The notes below the pieces were generated by a model. The model was not told where the DNA came from. It searched no databases and saw nothing but the letters and a program-made list of their open reading frames with translations. From Metabacillus idriensis (GTDB lineage Bacteria > Bacillota > Bacilli > Bacillales > Bacillaceae), in contig NZ_WKKF01000003.1 in assembly GCF_009674765.1 (NCBI RefSeq), positions 248,001 through 312,000 of the forward strand: a stretch of DNA of 64,000 bases, read 5' to 3'. This document shows positions 16,434 through 24,980 of this stretch, one piece after another (the stretch's first letter is position 1; every line of letters begins with the position of its first letter). Position numbers and translations under genes: made by a program.

Positions 16434-17456
16434 TCACATTGGCTGACTCGCTAATCGGCAAGATTCCCTGATCTTCAGCTCTGGAGACAATAAATACTCC
16501 CGCTTCGGAAGAGCTCCTTTAAATGAAATCCTTTCATGAAGCAGCTGAAAAGCGATCTCTCCAATCGCATTCATAGGTCTTGCAACGACACTAAGCTTCG
16601 GATTCAAGAATGTCGCAATGTCTACTTCATCAAACCCAATGAACGAAACCTCACTTCCAAGCTTCCAGTTCAATTCATCCAGCGCTTTCATACAGCCGAT
16701 CGTCATCAAGTTGTTGGAAGAAAAAATCGCAGTCGGCTGATCATCCAGTTCAAAAAGCTTTTTTGTACTTTCGATACCGCTCTGCTCCCCGAAATCTCCA
16801 TGAATCACATACCGCTCGTCCAATTCAATGTTGTAATCCTCAAGCGCCTTCTTATAACCTAAGAACCGCTCAAGTCCAGGGGTCGTGCTCTGCGGACCAC
16901 ATATGATCGCAATCTTTTCATGCCCCTGAAGTATCAAATGCTGAACCGCCTGGTAAGAGCCTTTCTTGTTATCCACCAGAACTGTATCCACTTCGAACTT
17001 CTTAATGCTGCGGTCAACCGCCACTACCGGAATCCCCTGCTCATGAAGCAGCTTCAAATGGTCCCCATTTTCATTGGCCGTTGTAATAATCACACCGTCC
17101 ACACCGCGCTCAATAAAATTCTTTACAATCTCCTCTTCCACTTTCGGAGATTCATTGGTACTGCTCAAAATCGTAAAGAATTCCTTCTCACGGGCTTTCT
17201 GTTCAATCCCTGCCATAACCAGAGGAAAGAACGGGTTCTTGATATCAGGAACAATCACGCCAATAGTATTCGTTTCTTTTCGCTTCATCGTTCTGGCTGC
17301 TGCACTGCGGATATAGCCAAGTTCCTCAATTGCCTTAAGGATCCGCTCCTCTGTTACCCTGCGAACCCCACCCTGATTATTGATAACCCTGGACACAGTT
17401 GCAATCGAAACATCTGCAAGCTTAGCCACATCCTGAATATTTGGTTTTGCTTCCAC
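16434..17456 (-). CDS. LacI-family transcriptional regulator of the deoxyribose operon
   Basis: 340 residues. The N-terminal LacI helix-turn-helix ([34 protein letters not shown], split here across residues 6-40) with hinge helix (about 50-58) is followed by a periplasmic-binding-protein-like effector domain. GTG 17456 follows a GGGGTG site at 9 bases. It is upstream of and co-oriented with deoC. The known Salmonella system uses a DeoR-type regulator (DeoQ), so a LacI-type regulator is a lineage difference. Two identical 20-bp CG-centred sites upstream of the gene are likely autoregulatory operators. The effector is unknown, presumably deoxyribose or its phosphate. Confidence 0.85.
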   Translation of the reverse strand: MEAKPNIQDVAKLADVSIATVSRVINNQGGVRRVTEERILKAIEELGYIRSAAARTMKRKETNTIGVIVPDIKNPFFPLVMAGIEQKAREKEFFTILSSTNESPKVEEEIVKNFIERGVDGVIITTANENGDHLKLLHEQGIPVVAVDRSIKKFEVDTVLVDNKKGSYQAVQHLILQGHEKIAIICGPQSTTPGLERFLGYKKALEDYNIELDERYVIHGDFGEQSGIESTKKLFELDDQPTAIFSSNNLMTIGCMKALDELNWKLGSEVSFIGFDEVDIATFLNPKLSVVARPMNAIGEIAFQLLHERISFKGALPKREYLLSPELKIRESCRLASQPM

Positions 17457-17470
17457 TTATCAACACCCCA

Positions 17471-17490
17471 AAAATGTAAACGTTTAGATT
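17471..17490. promoter_or_regulatory. LacI/CcpA-type operator, copy 1
   Basis: AAAATGTAAACGTTTAGATT contains the palindrome TAAACGTTTA and matches the cre consensus at 14 of 15 positions. It is immediately upstream of the LacI-family gene and is repeated exactly 73 bases away. Confidence 0.7.
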
Positions 17491-17543
17491 TTTTTAGAAG
17501 AATAGGTATTAAACATGATTTCAACTACGTAATCGTCACTCTT

Positions 17544-17563
17544 AAAATGTAAACGTTTAGATT
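17544..17563. promoter_or_regulatory. LacI/CcpA-type operator, copy 2
   Basis: Identical 20-base copy of the element at 17471. The 73-base offset is close to seven helical turns, which would suit DNA looping by a LacI-family protein across the regulator's promoter. Confidence 0.7.
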
Positions 17564-17645
17564 TTATTCTTGGAATTAGATTAGCATGTTTGATTTCTGA
17601 TGGCAAGATTTTTTTGAAGACGGTTTCAAATTTATATGTTAATAA

Positions 17646-17697
17646 AAAATAAGGTGATTCTTATGCTTCCCAATAAACAAAAGAACCACCTTTATTT
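17646..17697 (-). terminator. Terminator after YgjP-like metallopeptidase gene
   Basis: Long imperfect hairpin with arms near 17646-17662 and 17681-17697 (AAATAAGGTG pairing with CACCTTTATTT), overlapping the stop codon; T-rich on the minus strand. Confidence 0.55.
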
Positions 17698-18403
17698 AAA
17701 CCGTCATCTTCCAACTAGAAACAGCCAACCAATGCTCCTGCTCCTTATACCCCGGCATTATCTTTCCAACCAAACGCCAGAATGACCGGTCATGATTCAA
17801 ATGAACCATATGACACATTTCGTGAACGACGACGTAATCAATCACTTTCATCGGCGCCATGGCCAGCTTCCAGTTAAAGGTCAGCTGCAGGTTGCCATCA
17901 CAGGTTCCCCAGTTCTTTTTGCTGTCCACGATGCGAACCGAACGAGGCTTCATTTTAAAGTTGCTTTGGTAGGACTTGATGCTCTTTTCGACGATCGTTT
18001 TACATTGCTGATAATAGAATCGTTTCAGCGCCTGTTTGATTTTTTCATCCTCAAGCTGCTTTACATAGATCTGCAGCTTGTCTTCTTTAAACACGGCATG
18101 ATCCTGCTGGATGGTTTCATCATGAACAATCTGGATCGGATAGTCCCTTCCCAAATAAAGAAACCTCTCTCCATGTTCATAAACTTTCTCTTTCGGCCCA
18201 AGCAGCCGTTCCTTCATTTCCTTGGCTTTTGCCTGTATGAGATCCCAGTTTTCTTCTAGAGCCTGAAGCACACGTTCATCAGATGTTCCTTTCGGAGCCA
18301 GAACCTCTACATTCCCATATTGGTCCATCCGAAGGACGATGGACATCCGCTTTTTGTACGTAACCTCAAACTGGATGGTTTCGCCAGAGTAAGTATGAAT
18401 CAT
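17696..18403 (-). CDS. YgjP-like (M48/WLM-type) metallopeptidase-domain protein
   Basis: 235 residues. The zinc site is HEMCHMVHLNHD (HExxH) near residue 195, with a downstream Glu in YKEQEHWL as possible third ligand. The preceding beta-rich half (ERFLYLGRDYPIQIV) is the usual DUF45/YgjP arrangement, found alone or next to restriction-modification genes. The substrate is unknown. ATG 18403 has GGAG 10 bases upstream. It starts 6 bases after the DUF1456 gene stops, so the two are an operon. Confidence 0.8.
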   Translation of the reverse strand: MIHTYSGETIQFEVTYKKRMSIVLRMDQYGNVEVLAPKGTSDERVLQALEENWDLIQAKAKEMKERLLGPKEKVYEHGERFLYLGRDYPIQIVHDETIQQDHAVFKEDKLQIYVKQLEDEKIKQALKRFYYQQCKTIVEKSIKSYQSNFKMKPRSVRIVDSKKNWGTCDGNLQLTFNWKLAMAPMKVIDYVVVHEMCHMVHLNHDRSFWRLVGKIMPGYKEQEHWLAVSSWKMTV

Positions 18404-18409
18404 CCTCGC

Positions 18410-18922
18410 TTAAGCTCCTCTGTATTTAACAGCTAATCCCTTTAAGAAGTTTCTAGCGAATTTATCCCCGCACTCTTTGTAATTCTTATGGCCTTCTTTT
18501 CGCAATAAAGCGCCTAATTCCCCTTTTGTCACATGGATGCCCGCTTTTTCGAAGACATCAAGCATGTCCTCACTTGTCATTGCGAGGGCGATTTTCACTT
18601 TCTTCAAAAGAAGATTGTTCACATTAGCGCTTCTCCCCAAAGTCAATTCCGGTGTTTCAGGCTGGCCCGGCTTTTGCTCCTGTTTGCCTCTTTTAAACGT
18701 AACGAAGCCATTTAAAAAGGACTCGAACATCACATTGTCACATTTAATGTTCTCTTCATCCTCAGCGATCTCATCGTCGTAGCTGTCTTTTGATTTAGTG
18801 AGGATTTTAGGCAAATCTTGCCTGCTCACTTCAATCCCGCCAAGCTTAAAAATCTCAACCATTTCTGTATTTTTTAGATCGAGTGCGTATCTTAATCGAA
18901 TTAAAATATCGTTATTATCCAT
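18410..18922 (-). CDS. DUF1456 (YehS-like) family protein
   Basis: 170 residues consisting of two related repeats of about 70 residues. Each begins with a helix such as NNDILIRLRYALDLKNTEMVEIF or NNLLLKKVKIALAMTSEDMLDVF and then has a G-I-x-V-[ST]-x-x-[ED]-L core. This is the duplicated DUF1456 layout of YehS. The function is not established. The ATG follows TAGGAGG. It is co-transcribed with the metallopeptidase-like gene. Confidence 0.82.
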   Translation of the reverse strand: MDNNDILIRLRYALDLKNTEMVEIFKLGGIEVSRQDLPKILTKSKDSYDDEIAEDEENIKCDNVMFESFLNGFVTFKRGKQEQKPGQPETPELTLGRSANVNNLLLKKVKIALAMTSEDMLDVFEKAGIHVTKGELGALLRKEGHKNYKECGDKFARNFLKGLAVKYRGA

Positions 18923-19149
18923 CTTAAAACCTCCTATTAGCGTGCAGTTCCATCAAAACCTGTCACTACATTTTAAACCACTCTTATAGTGAATGGCTAC
19001 TTCACTTTCTACTTTCACTTCACTGCTTCTTTTTTTACTAAGAAATAGGATATACTATAGCAAAGGATAGGATCGCTAGCTATATAGAATATCTGTTATT
19101 TCCAATCAAAGTGGAAACATAACCTAAAACCACAAGCAGGTGTACGATT

Positions 19150-20046
19150 TTGGATATCAAACATTTACAATATTTTATTGAGGTGTCGAATTTTAATAGT
19201 TTTTCCCGTGCGGCGGAACATTTATTTATCACCCAGCCTACTATTAGTAAAATGATTAAAAATCTTGAGACGGAGCTCGGAGTTGAACTTTTTGATCGCT
19301 CCCGGAAGAAATTAGCCTTGACCGATGCAGGACAGATCATTTTGGAGCAGGCAAAATTAATTGACAAAGCTTTTAATAATTTAGAAACGGAATTGGACAA
19401 CCTGACTGGGCTAAAAAAAGGGCATATTCGTATTGGATTGCCGCCAATATTTTATGCGCATTTTTTCTTGAAAATTATCAGCAGCTTTCACGAAAAATAT
19501 CCCGGGATTACCTTTCAATTAGTAGAAGACGGTTCAAAAAAAATAGAAGAAGATGTGACCAACAATCTTCTTGATGTTGGGATCATTGTTCTTCCGACTA
19601 AGAACGACATCTTCGACCATTTCTCTTTTATGGAAGAAGACCTTAAGCTCATTCTTCACCCTTCCCACCGATTAGCAGAAAAAAAGGAAGTCCAATTAGC
19701 GGAATTGGCTAATGAATCTTTTATTTTGTTTAATAAGGACTTTGTCTTAAACGATCGAATTATTCTTTCTTGTAACAGTGTAGGCTTTAATCCGCATATT
19801 ATCTCTGAAAGTTCACAGCAGTCTTTCATTGAGGAAATGGTTGCTTCCAAACTTGGAATTTCTCTCTTGCCTGAGAGTATCTGCGATAATCTAAATACAA
19901 ATGTAAAGTCGGTTAAAGTAGTAAACCCGTCAATCAGCTGGAACTTAGCGATTATCTGGGGCAAAAATCAATACTTTTCTTACGCTGCAAAAGAATGGCT
20001 GCAGTTCACGAAAGAACAGCTCACAAAGGGATTTAGAGATGATTAA
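19150..20046 (+). CDS. LysR-family transcriptional regulator, CidR/YwbI-like
   Basis: 298 residues. The N-terminal winged helix (about 1-60; FSRAAEHLFITQPTISKMIKNLE) and LysR effector domain (from about 90; KGHIRIGLPPIF) closely resemble YwbI/CidR, the activator of cidABC-type holin and pyruvate-oxidase genes. No cidAB genes are adjacent, so the target may be elsewhere. TTG 19150 is the start, with AGGTG upstream at a good distance; no better ATG exists. It is monocistronic and followed by a strong terminator. Upstream, AGTGAA/TTCACT inverted repeats near 18989-19007 could be regulatory. Confidence 0.8.
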   Translation: MDIKHLQYFIEVSNFNSFSRAAEHLFITQPTISKMIKNLETELGVELFDRSRKKLALTDAGQIILEQAKLIDKAFNNLETELDNLTGLKKGHIRIGLPPIFYAHFFLKIISSFHEKYPGITFQLVEDGSKKIEEDVTNNLLDVGIIVLPTKNDIFDHFSFMEEDLKLILHPSHRLAEKKEVQLAELANESFILFNKDFVLNDRIILSCNSVGFNPHIISESSQQSFIEEMVASKLGISLLPESICDNLNTNVKSVKVVNPSISWNLAIIWGKNQYFSYAAKEWLQFTKEQLTKGFRDD

Positions 20047-20069
20047 TTTTATATGATCCATATTCCCGG

Positions 20070-20106
20070 AAGACGGTTCATTTTTAAATGAACCGTCTTT
20101 TTTTTT
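20070..20106 (+). terminator. Intrinsic terminator after LysR gene
   Basis: AAGACGGTTCATTT pairs with AAATGAACCGTCTT, followed by nine T residues. Confidence 0.9.
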
Positions 20107-20297
20107 CTAATAATCTCCTATTTATAAACGGAATAATTGAAAGCATTTACATAGATAAAAGCTATGCTTCGGATAAAATATAACCATTTTACTTACAATC
20201 GAGCGCGGCGTACACTTGTTTTAGGTAAAAAAAAACCTTTAATCACGTGGATATAGTATTTACTAACTAGCATCCATTCATGAAAGGAAGCATTTTA

Positions 20298-20816
20298 ATG
20301 GAAGCAAAAAAAGCAAAAGAAAGCCGCATTATTAATACAGCTCAAGTATTATCATGCGATTTAAATAACTATAATACACTGTTTGGCGGAGTTTTGATGA
20401 AAAAGCTCGATGACGCCGCAACTTTATCAGCCCGCAGACATTCTCGAGTGAAAGAATGCGTAACGGCATCTACTGACCATATCGATTTCTTATGCCCTAT
20501 TCATCAGACTGACTCAGTCTGTGTCGAATCGTTTGTAACTTATACAGGAAAAAGTTCTATGGAGATTTTTTGTAAAGTGATTGCCGAAGATATGATGAAT
20601 GGCAATCGCAGAATTGCTGCTACAGCATTTCTGACTTTTGTAGCCTTAGATGAAAATAAACGGCCTGTAGAAGTTCCGAGTATCATTCCTGAAACAGAAG
20701 AAGAAGCATTTCTTTACGAAACAGGGAAAGAAAGAGCAGAAATGCGCAAATTAAGAAGACAGAAAAGTAAAGAATTAGCTGCGTATATTTCATTGGATAA
20801 ACCTTGGGATAATTAA
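20298..20816 (+). CDS. Acyl-CoA thioesterase, YkhA-like hotdog fold
   Basis: 172 residues. The single hotdog domain has NTLFGGVLMKKLDDAATLSARRHSR, where the N-T-L-F-G-G and Asp are typical of the YciA/YkhA acyl-CoA hydrolase family, and STDHIDFLCPIH. It is expected to hydrolyse medium or long acyl-CoA to free acid and CoA. ATG 20298 is preferred since AAGGA lies 9 bases upstream; the ATG at 20280 has no ribosome binding site. It is followed after 11 bases by a small unknown gene with a strong binding site, so the pair forms an operon. Confidence 0.85.
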   Translation: MEAKKAKESRIINTAQVLSCDLNNYNTLFGGVLMKKLDDAATLSARRHSRVKECVTASTDHIDFLCPIHQTDSVCVESFVTYTGKSSMEIFCKVIAEDMMNGNRRIAATAFLTFVALDENKRPVEVPSIIPETEEEAFLYETGKERAEMRKLRRQKSKELAAYISLDKPWDN

Positions 20817-20827
20817 GAGGAGGAAGT

Positions 20828-21202
20828 ATGATGATCACTTTATCTAGTATTGATGAATTGAAAGATACTAAAGAAGCCCTTGAGAAGTTAAAAAGAGACT
20901 ATCCAGACCTTTTTGAAAAATTGTTGGATATGGTTTTTCTTACTCGTGCCTTTCAATTTAAATACCATTACCTGGGATGTTTAATTATGAATGAAGATCC
21001 TGGTGTATATACCCCGAAATTTGCATATGGATCGGTTTTAGAATTGTATAAAAAAGAATTGCAAAAATTAAAAAATGACCTTGATTTCCCAGTACTAAAA
21101 CAAACTTTTTCTGAATACAGAAATACAGGTTACTCAAAAATCAGTCAATTAATACTTGGCATGACACCTGAATCATTGGTAGGCGCTTCTATTATTAAGT
21201 AA
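20828..21202 (+). CDS. Uncharacterised protein co-transcribed with thioesterase
   Basis: 124 residues, not recognised. It is soluble and mostly helical by appearance, with a conserved-looking central Y-H-Y-L-G-C-L-I-M segment and no signal peptide. GAGGAGG sits 5 bases before the first of two adjacent ATG codons. It belongs to the thioesterase operon and is followed by an intrinsic terminator. No function is proposed. Confidence 0.65.
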   Translation: MMITLSSIDELKDTKEALEKLKRDYPDLFEKLLDMVFLTRAFQFKYHYLGCLIMNEDPGVYTPKFAYGSVLELYKKELQKLKNDLDFPVLKQTFSEYRNTGYSKISQLILGMTPESLVGASIIK

Positions 21203-21244
21203 TATGACTAACAATGTTAAAAAGCAGGAATCTTAATTCAGACG

Positions 21245-21289
21245 AAAAAAAGGGTACGAAATTGCACAGCAATTTGTACCCTTTTTTTG
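21245..21289 (+). terminator. Intrinsic terminator of thioesterase operon
   Basis: AAAAAGGGTAC and GTACCCTTTTT arms enclose an inner AAATTGC/GCAATTT stem, followed by a T run. It lies about 43 bases after the stop codon. Confidence 0.88.
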
Positions 21290-21545
21290 TTAAAAACGAG
21301 CTTTAATGTGCACATTGTAAGGTGTTTTGCTGATGTGAAATAACTTCATGAATACTGCCCCCTCTCTGCTCAACCTGAAGAGTGACTGCAAGGGTAAGTA
21401 TCTAAATACCGTTAAATCAACATATAGCATAAGACCACTTAAAGTGGTCCTCACCCTTAATGTATATTAAACTAACGTACTGAGCACCTGAAAATTTTGT
21501 TTTTTGGCATCTCAGGTAATTTTACAGGAAAATTCCAGAATAAAC
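21290..21545. other. Gene-free stretch with short hairpins
   Basis: No coding ORF. It starts with an AAAACGAGCTTT element that is repeated at 29931 and in part at 35598. It also holds a near-perfect inverted repeat GACCACTT-A-AAGTGGTC (21433-21449) and an ACCTGA/TCAGGT pair downstream of the cwlJ stop. Confidence 0.45.
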
Positions 21546-21986
21546 TTATCCAGAATAAACATTATCACATGTCCCTGGTTTAGGCTCATAAAAGCAATGC
21601 TTTTTAAATTGACCCGAAAAAGGCTGATCATACCAAGTTGGAGGACATGGAGCATATGGATTAAAATACCATAGAGCAAATTTTGCCGGATGCTCTCTCC
21701 AAAAGTCCAAATTCTTTTTTGCTAATCTTTTTTCAACCGATCTCGCTCTATTATAAAATACATTTCCTTTTTGAACTGCTTCAAAAGAGTAATTCCCTCC
21801 CTGCACTTGATAAATGACTTGTGGAATGGTCCTCAAGTTTTTAAAGTCTATACAATTTCCTTTAAGGCGATTCACAATGACATTTCCAACATATAACATC
21901 CCTTGTTGTCCTTCACCCTCGGCTTCCGCTCTCATCATCCTGGCCATTAAGGCAACGTCTGAATCTGTGTATTTTACTCTTGGCAT
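21546..21986 (-). CDS. cwlJ: Spore cortex-lytic cell wall hydrolase CwlJ
   Basis: 146 residues without a signal peptide, the size and layout of CwlJ rather than SleB. The single hydrolase_2 domain is recognisable from DVALMARMMRAEAEGEG, GMLYVGNVIVNR, YNRA and the C-terminal CPPTWYDQPFSGQFKKHCFY. It degrades cortex peptidoglycan during germination from the spore coat side. ATG 21986 follows GGGGTGG; the in-frame TTG upstream lacks support. In several Bacillus species cwlJ neighbours gerQ, which is not seen here. This gene is good evidence for a spore-forming host. Confidence 0.9.
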   Translation of the reverse strand: MPRVKYTDSDVALMARMMRAEAEGEGQQGMLYVGNVIVNRLKGNCIDFKNLRTIPQVIYQVQGGNYSFEAVQKGNVFYNRARSVEKRLAKKNLDFWREHPAKFALWYFNPYAPCPPTWYDQPFSGQFKKHCFYEPKPGTCDNVYSG

Positions 21987-22122
21987 TTTTCCACCCCAAA
22001 AATATAGTATGAACAATAGCCCATATTGATGTCATTGTTACTAAAATAATGAAAAATGAGCCTGAATCCAGACGTACATTCAGCCTGATTAAAAAATTGA
22101 TCTGTGTACTTCATTCTTTTTC

Positions 22123-24021
22123 TTACTCAAGGCCGACCCAAACCTCCATCGCCTCATCGAGTTGCTTGCTCACCATCACTTTCCGCTCATACATCCGGCT
22201 AAGTTCTTCATACTCCAACTCGCCTGCCATAGCTGCCTCAAGCTCGCTAAGCTCCTTTTCAAAACGTTCAATCTCGGACAGAGCCAAAGCCTTTAAATCC
22301 ACATCAGTTACAGCTTCCACTCTGTGTTTCTTGCTTTTCACCATTTGAGTTGCAGTAATCTGCTTCGCTTTCTCCAGTTTATACTCATCGTAATTTCCAA
22401 GGTAGCTTTTAAACGCACAGTCCTCAAGTGCAACGATCCGCTGGCTGATTTTATTGATAAAATACCGGTCATGCGAGATGAAGAAAATCGTCCCTGCGAA
22501 CTCTTCCAGCGCTTCTTCAAGGGTCTCAATCGAATCAATATCCAGGTGATTCGTCGGCTCATCCAGGATCAATAAATTAACATCCTGGAAAAGCAGCATC
22601 CCAAGCTTGAGCCTGATTCGCTCTCCCCCTGACAAGTGCTTCACCTTCTTGAAGACCGTATTTTTGTAAAACATGAATTTAGCCAGATACTCCCGCGTCT
22701 TGCCCTCCGGAATTGAGATATCCTCCCTGAAGCATTCCAGCACCGTGTGATCTTCGTTTTCAAATGTAATTTTCTGCGGCAAATAGGCGGCAATGACGTT
22801 GGCACCTGCTTCAACCGTACCGGCATCCGGCTGCTCTTCTCCCAACAGCATTTTTAAAAAGGTTGTTTTCCCGCTGCCGTTCCCGCCGATAAGACCCACT
22901 CGCTCCCCGTAGCGAATCATCAACTCAGCGTCCTTAAACAGTACTTTATCCGCATAACTTTTCGAGAGGCCGGCCGCTTTGATCGTTTCATTTCCGGAAC
23001 GTTCGGCCTGCTTGAAGTTCAGCCTCATATTCCGCCTTTCAAAGACCGGTTTATCAATCCGTTCCATCTTCGAAAGCTTTTTCTGAATGCTCGCAGCCCG
23101 TTTGAAGAACTTGTTGTTGTCAGCCCGCATCGCCCAGTCTCTGAGATCTTTTACGGTGCTTTCCATGGAGTTAATTTTCTTTTGCTGCTCCCGAAAATGC
23201 TCAAATTGAATCCGCATGTTTTCTTCTTTTTGACTCACAAACGAGGAATAGTTCCCCTTATACGTGATGGATTCCATGTCCTCAATCTCTACGATTTTCG
23301 TCACGACATGGTCCAGAAAATAGCGGTCATGGGAGACAATGATGACAATTCCCTTATAGCTCTTCAGATAGCCTTCAAGCCATTCAAGCGCATCCATATC
23401 CAAATGGTTCGTCGGCTCATCCAGCAGCAAAATGTCTGGATCATGAACCAGCAGCTTCCCAAGCATGACCGTCGTCTTCTCCCCGCCGCTCAGCAAATCA
23501 AAATCCTGATTCAAGAAGGCTTCACTGAACTTCAGCCCTGTGCAAACCTTACATAATTTCTCCTGTATCTCATATCCGCCCTTCCCTTCATACAGCTGAA
23601 CAAGATCGCTGTATTTAATCAGGGCCTTTTCAAGCTCAGCATCCGCAAGCGTCTTCATCTGCTCCTCTAATGCGCGCATCTGTTTCTCAATCGCATAGAC
23701 GTCCTCAAATGCCACGTTCAGCACATCCATCACTTTCAGCCCTTCAGGAAACGAAGGCATCTGCTCAAGATACGCCATCGTCGCACCCCTCGGCCTGTGG
23801 ATCAGCCCCTCATCATACCCGGGACTCGATGTCTGCGGATAACCCGGATAATAATGCATCTTCTCAATTCCGGCAATCAGCTTCAAAACCGTACTCTTTC
23901 CACTCCCATTGGCCCCAACAATACCAACTTTATCTCCTGCATACACCTCAAAACTGATATCTCTAAGCACAAGCGTAGCATCCATATATTTCTTAACACC
24001 CTGCAACGTCAACTCAAACAC
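22123..24021 (-). CDS. ABC-F family ATPase, possible antibiotic-resistance ribosome protector
   Basis: About 632 residues with two ATP-binding domains and no membrane segments. ABC1 has GANGSGKST (about 35-43), LSGGEKT and [15 protein letters not shown]2 has [18 protein letters not shown] and [12 protein letters not shown]. The linker contains the P-site tRNA interaction motif region ([24 protein letters not shown]). The C-terminus extends as a charged coiled coil. ABC-F proteins bind the ribosomal E site; some remove antibiotics (VmlR, Vga, Lsa, CplR), others aid translation. GTG 24021 is favoured by GAAGGGG 5 bases upstream. The roughly 400-base leader with short ORFs and an intrinsic terminator argues for the resistance class. 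The drug is unknown. Confidence 0.85.
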   Translation of the reverse strand: MFELTLQGVKKYMDATLVLRDISFEVYAGDKVGIVGANGSGKSTVLKLIAGIEKMHYYPGYPQTSSPGYDEGLIHRPRGATMAYLEQMPSFPEGLKVMDVLNVAFEDVYAIEKQMRALEEQMKTLADAELEKALIKYSDLVQLYEGKGGYEIQEKLCKVCTGLKFSEAFLNQDFDLLSGGEKTTVMLGKLLVHDPDILLLDEPTNHLDMDALEWLEGYLKSYKGIVIIVSHDRYFLDHVVTKIVEIEDMESITYKGNYSSFVSQKEENMRIQFEHFREQQKKINSMESTVKDLRDWAMRADNNKFFKRAASIQKKLSKMERIDKPVFERRNMRLNFKQAERSGNETIKAAGLSKSYADKVLFKDAELMIRYGERVGLIGGNGSGKTTFLKMLLGEEQPDAGTVEAGANVIAAYLPQKITFENEDHTVLECFREDISIPEGKTREYLAKFMFYKNTVFKKVKHLSGGERIRLKLGMLLFQDVNLLILDEPTNHLDIDSIETLEEALEEFAGTIFFISHDRYFINKISQRIVALEDCAFKSYLGNYDEYKLEKAKQITATQMVKSKKHRVEAVTDVDLKALALSEIERFEKELSELEAAMAGELEYEELSRMYERKVMVSKQLDEAMEVWVGLE

Positions 24022-24104
24022 AAAATCCCCTTCTTTCATGATTATGTGAGTTACGCCGTCTATGGACAGGGCAAAGAAGACAGTTACTATTCATTTTTTA
24101 TATG

Positions 24105-24141
24105 CAAAAAGGCCGCAAGAAGATGTCTCTTCTTACAGCCT
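24105..24141 (-). terminator. Terminator/attenuator inside the ABC-F leader
   Basis: On the minus strand a stem built from GGC...AAGAAGA (24111-24123) and TCTTCTT...GCC (24128-24140) is followed by TTTTT, and the ABC-F start codon is only about 85 bases further on. A terminator this close upstream of a gene on the same strand is best read as an attenuator. Confidence 0.65.
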
Positions 24142-24180
24142 AAAATCGTCAGTGATTATGATTCAGGTAAACTCAAATAA

Positions 24181-24216
24181 GCAGGCGTCTGCATAAATGC
24201 ACAGAACATGCCTGTA
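24181..24216 (-). promoter_or_regulatory. Leader hairpin upstream of ABC-F attenuator
   Basis: CAGGC (24182-24186) pairs with GCCTG (24210-24214), with an inner TGCAT/ATGCA stem. It lies between the leader ORFs and the attenuator and could take part in alternative folding. Confidence 0.45.
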
Positions 24217-24282
24217 TCAGCACCACTGTTTAAACAAACAGCCGACCCGCATCATCTCAATTTTAGAAAAGTAAGCGATCCT

Positions 24283-24363
24283 CTAAATTGCCAACATTCC
24301 ATAAAGAGCATAACCAAATAAACCTAACAACCTAGGCAAATTTATACTCGTTATAAAATTCAT
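24283..24363 (-). CDS. Possible 26-codon leader ORF of ABC-F gene
   Basis: ATG at 24363 lies in the middle of a perfect 22-bp palindrome and opens a 26-codon frame beginning MNFITSINLPRLLGLF. No good ribosome binding site is visible, so translation would depend on the upstream leader ORF or on hairpin opening. Speculative. Confidence 0.25.
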   Translation of the reverse strand: MNFITSINLPRLLGLFGYALYGMLAI

Positions 24364-24374
24364 ATGAATTTTAT
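24353..24374. promoter_or_regulatory. Perfect 22-bp palindrome in ABC-F leader
   Basis: Arms ATAAAATTCAT and ATGAATTTTAT with no spacer. It begins 11 bases after the stop of the six-codon leader ORF on the minus strand. Confidence 0.55.
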
Positions 24375-24385
24375 CTGGAAATGAA

Positions 24386-24406
24386 TTAGCAATAAGATGG
24401 CATCAT
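24386..24406 (-). CDS. Six-codon leader peptide ORF (MMPSYC)
   Basis: AAAGGAGG at 24418-24425 precedes ATGATG, giving a six-codon ORF that ends in TAA. A strong ribosome binding site in front of such a tiny ORF, about 385 bases upstream of an ABC-F gene and ahead of several hairpins, is the arrangement of drug-sensing attenuation leaders. Confidence 0.5.
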   Translation of the reverse strand: MMPSYC

Positions 24407-24486
24407 ATGGTTACTTTCCTCCTTTGAGATTTGTTTTATTGTCTCATTTTTACATATATATGTAAATTATTTTATTTGCATTGATT

Positions 24487-24738
24487 TTAAAACATTAAAA
24501 AAAGGCCTAAATAAAAGGCTGTTAATGCTAATTTTAGAACTGCTATACAACATGGCTTGATTAAGAATTGTTTGTATGGATGATCTTCTGATAAATCCAG
24601 CCAATTATCCTTTTGTGGTTTGCCTTTCTTTTGTTCATTTGCAAAATAGTTTTGCTTTCTATCCCGCTCAAACCTGCATTCTTTCGTTCGCTGGTAAAAT
24701 AAACTCTTTTCTTTCCCCGCGCTTTTCTTCATTTTCAA
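24487..24738 (-). CDS. Possible small membrane-anchored protein
   Basis: An 83-codon frame: a very basic hydrophilic N-terminal half, then one C-terminal hydrophobic segment (IAVLKLALTAFYLGLFLMF). AAGAGG and AAAGG motifs lie upstream but at long spacing. Not recognised. The membrane segment makes it more credible than a chance ORF, yet evidence is thin. Confidence 0.35.
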   Translation of the reverse strand: MKMKKSAGKEKSLFYQRTKECRFERDRKQNYFANEQKKGKPQKDNWLDLSEDHPYKQFLIKPCCIAVLKLALTAFYLGLFLMF

Positions 24739-24823
24739 AAAAAACCTTTTCCTCTTGAATAAACCACTTCTTGCCCGCTAAAATGATTTTTATTCTAAAT
24801 CCCCAATTTCCTCTGTTTCATCG

Positions 24824-24853
24824 TTGGCAGAGGGATCTTTTATGTGGTACTAT
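24824..24853 (+). promoter_or_regulatory. Sigma-A promoter of DHA2 efflux gene
   Basis: TTGGCA (24824-24829), an 18-base spacer, then TACTAT (24848-24853). It predicts a leader of about 120 bases before the TTG start of the transporter gene. Confidence 0.6.
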
Positions 24854-24980
24854 GAATGCGAATATTTGTTCTGTATTTGGCAATAATAAATGAATATGGA
24901 CGGAAAGCAGGCTGATACTTTCTCAACGTTGATGCAGCAATCTGTTATTTATGCATTTTGAAAACGAAAGGAGAAAGACG

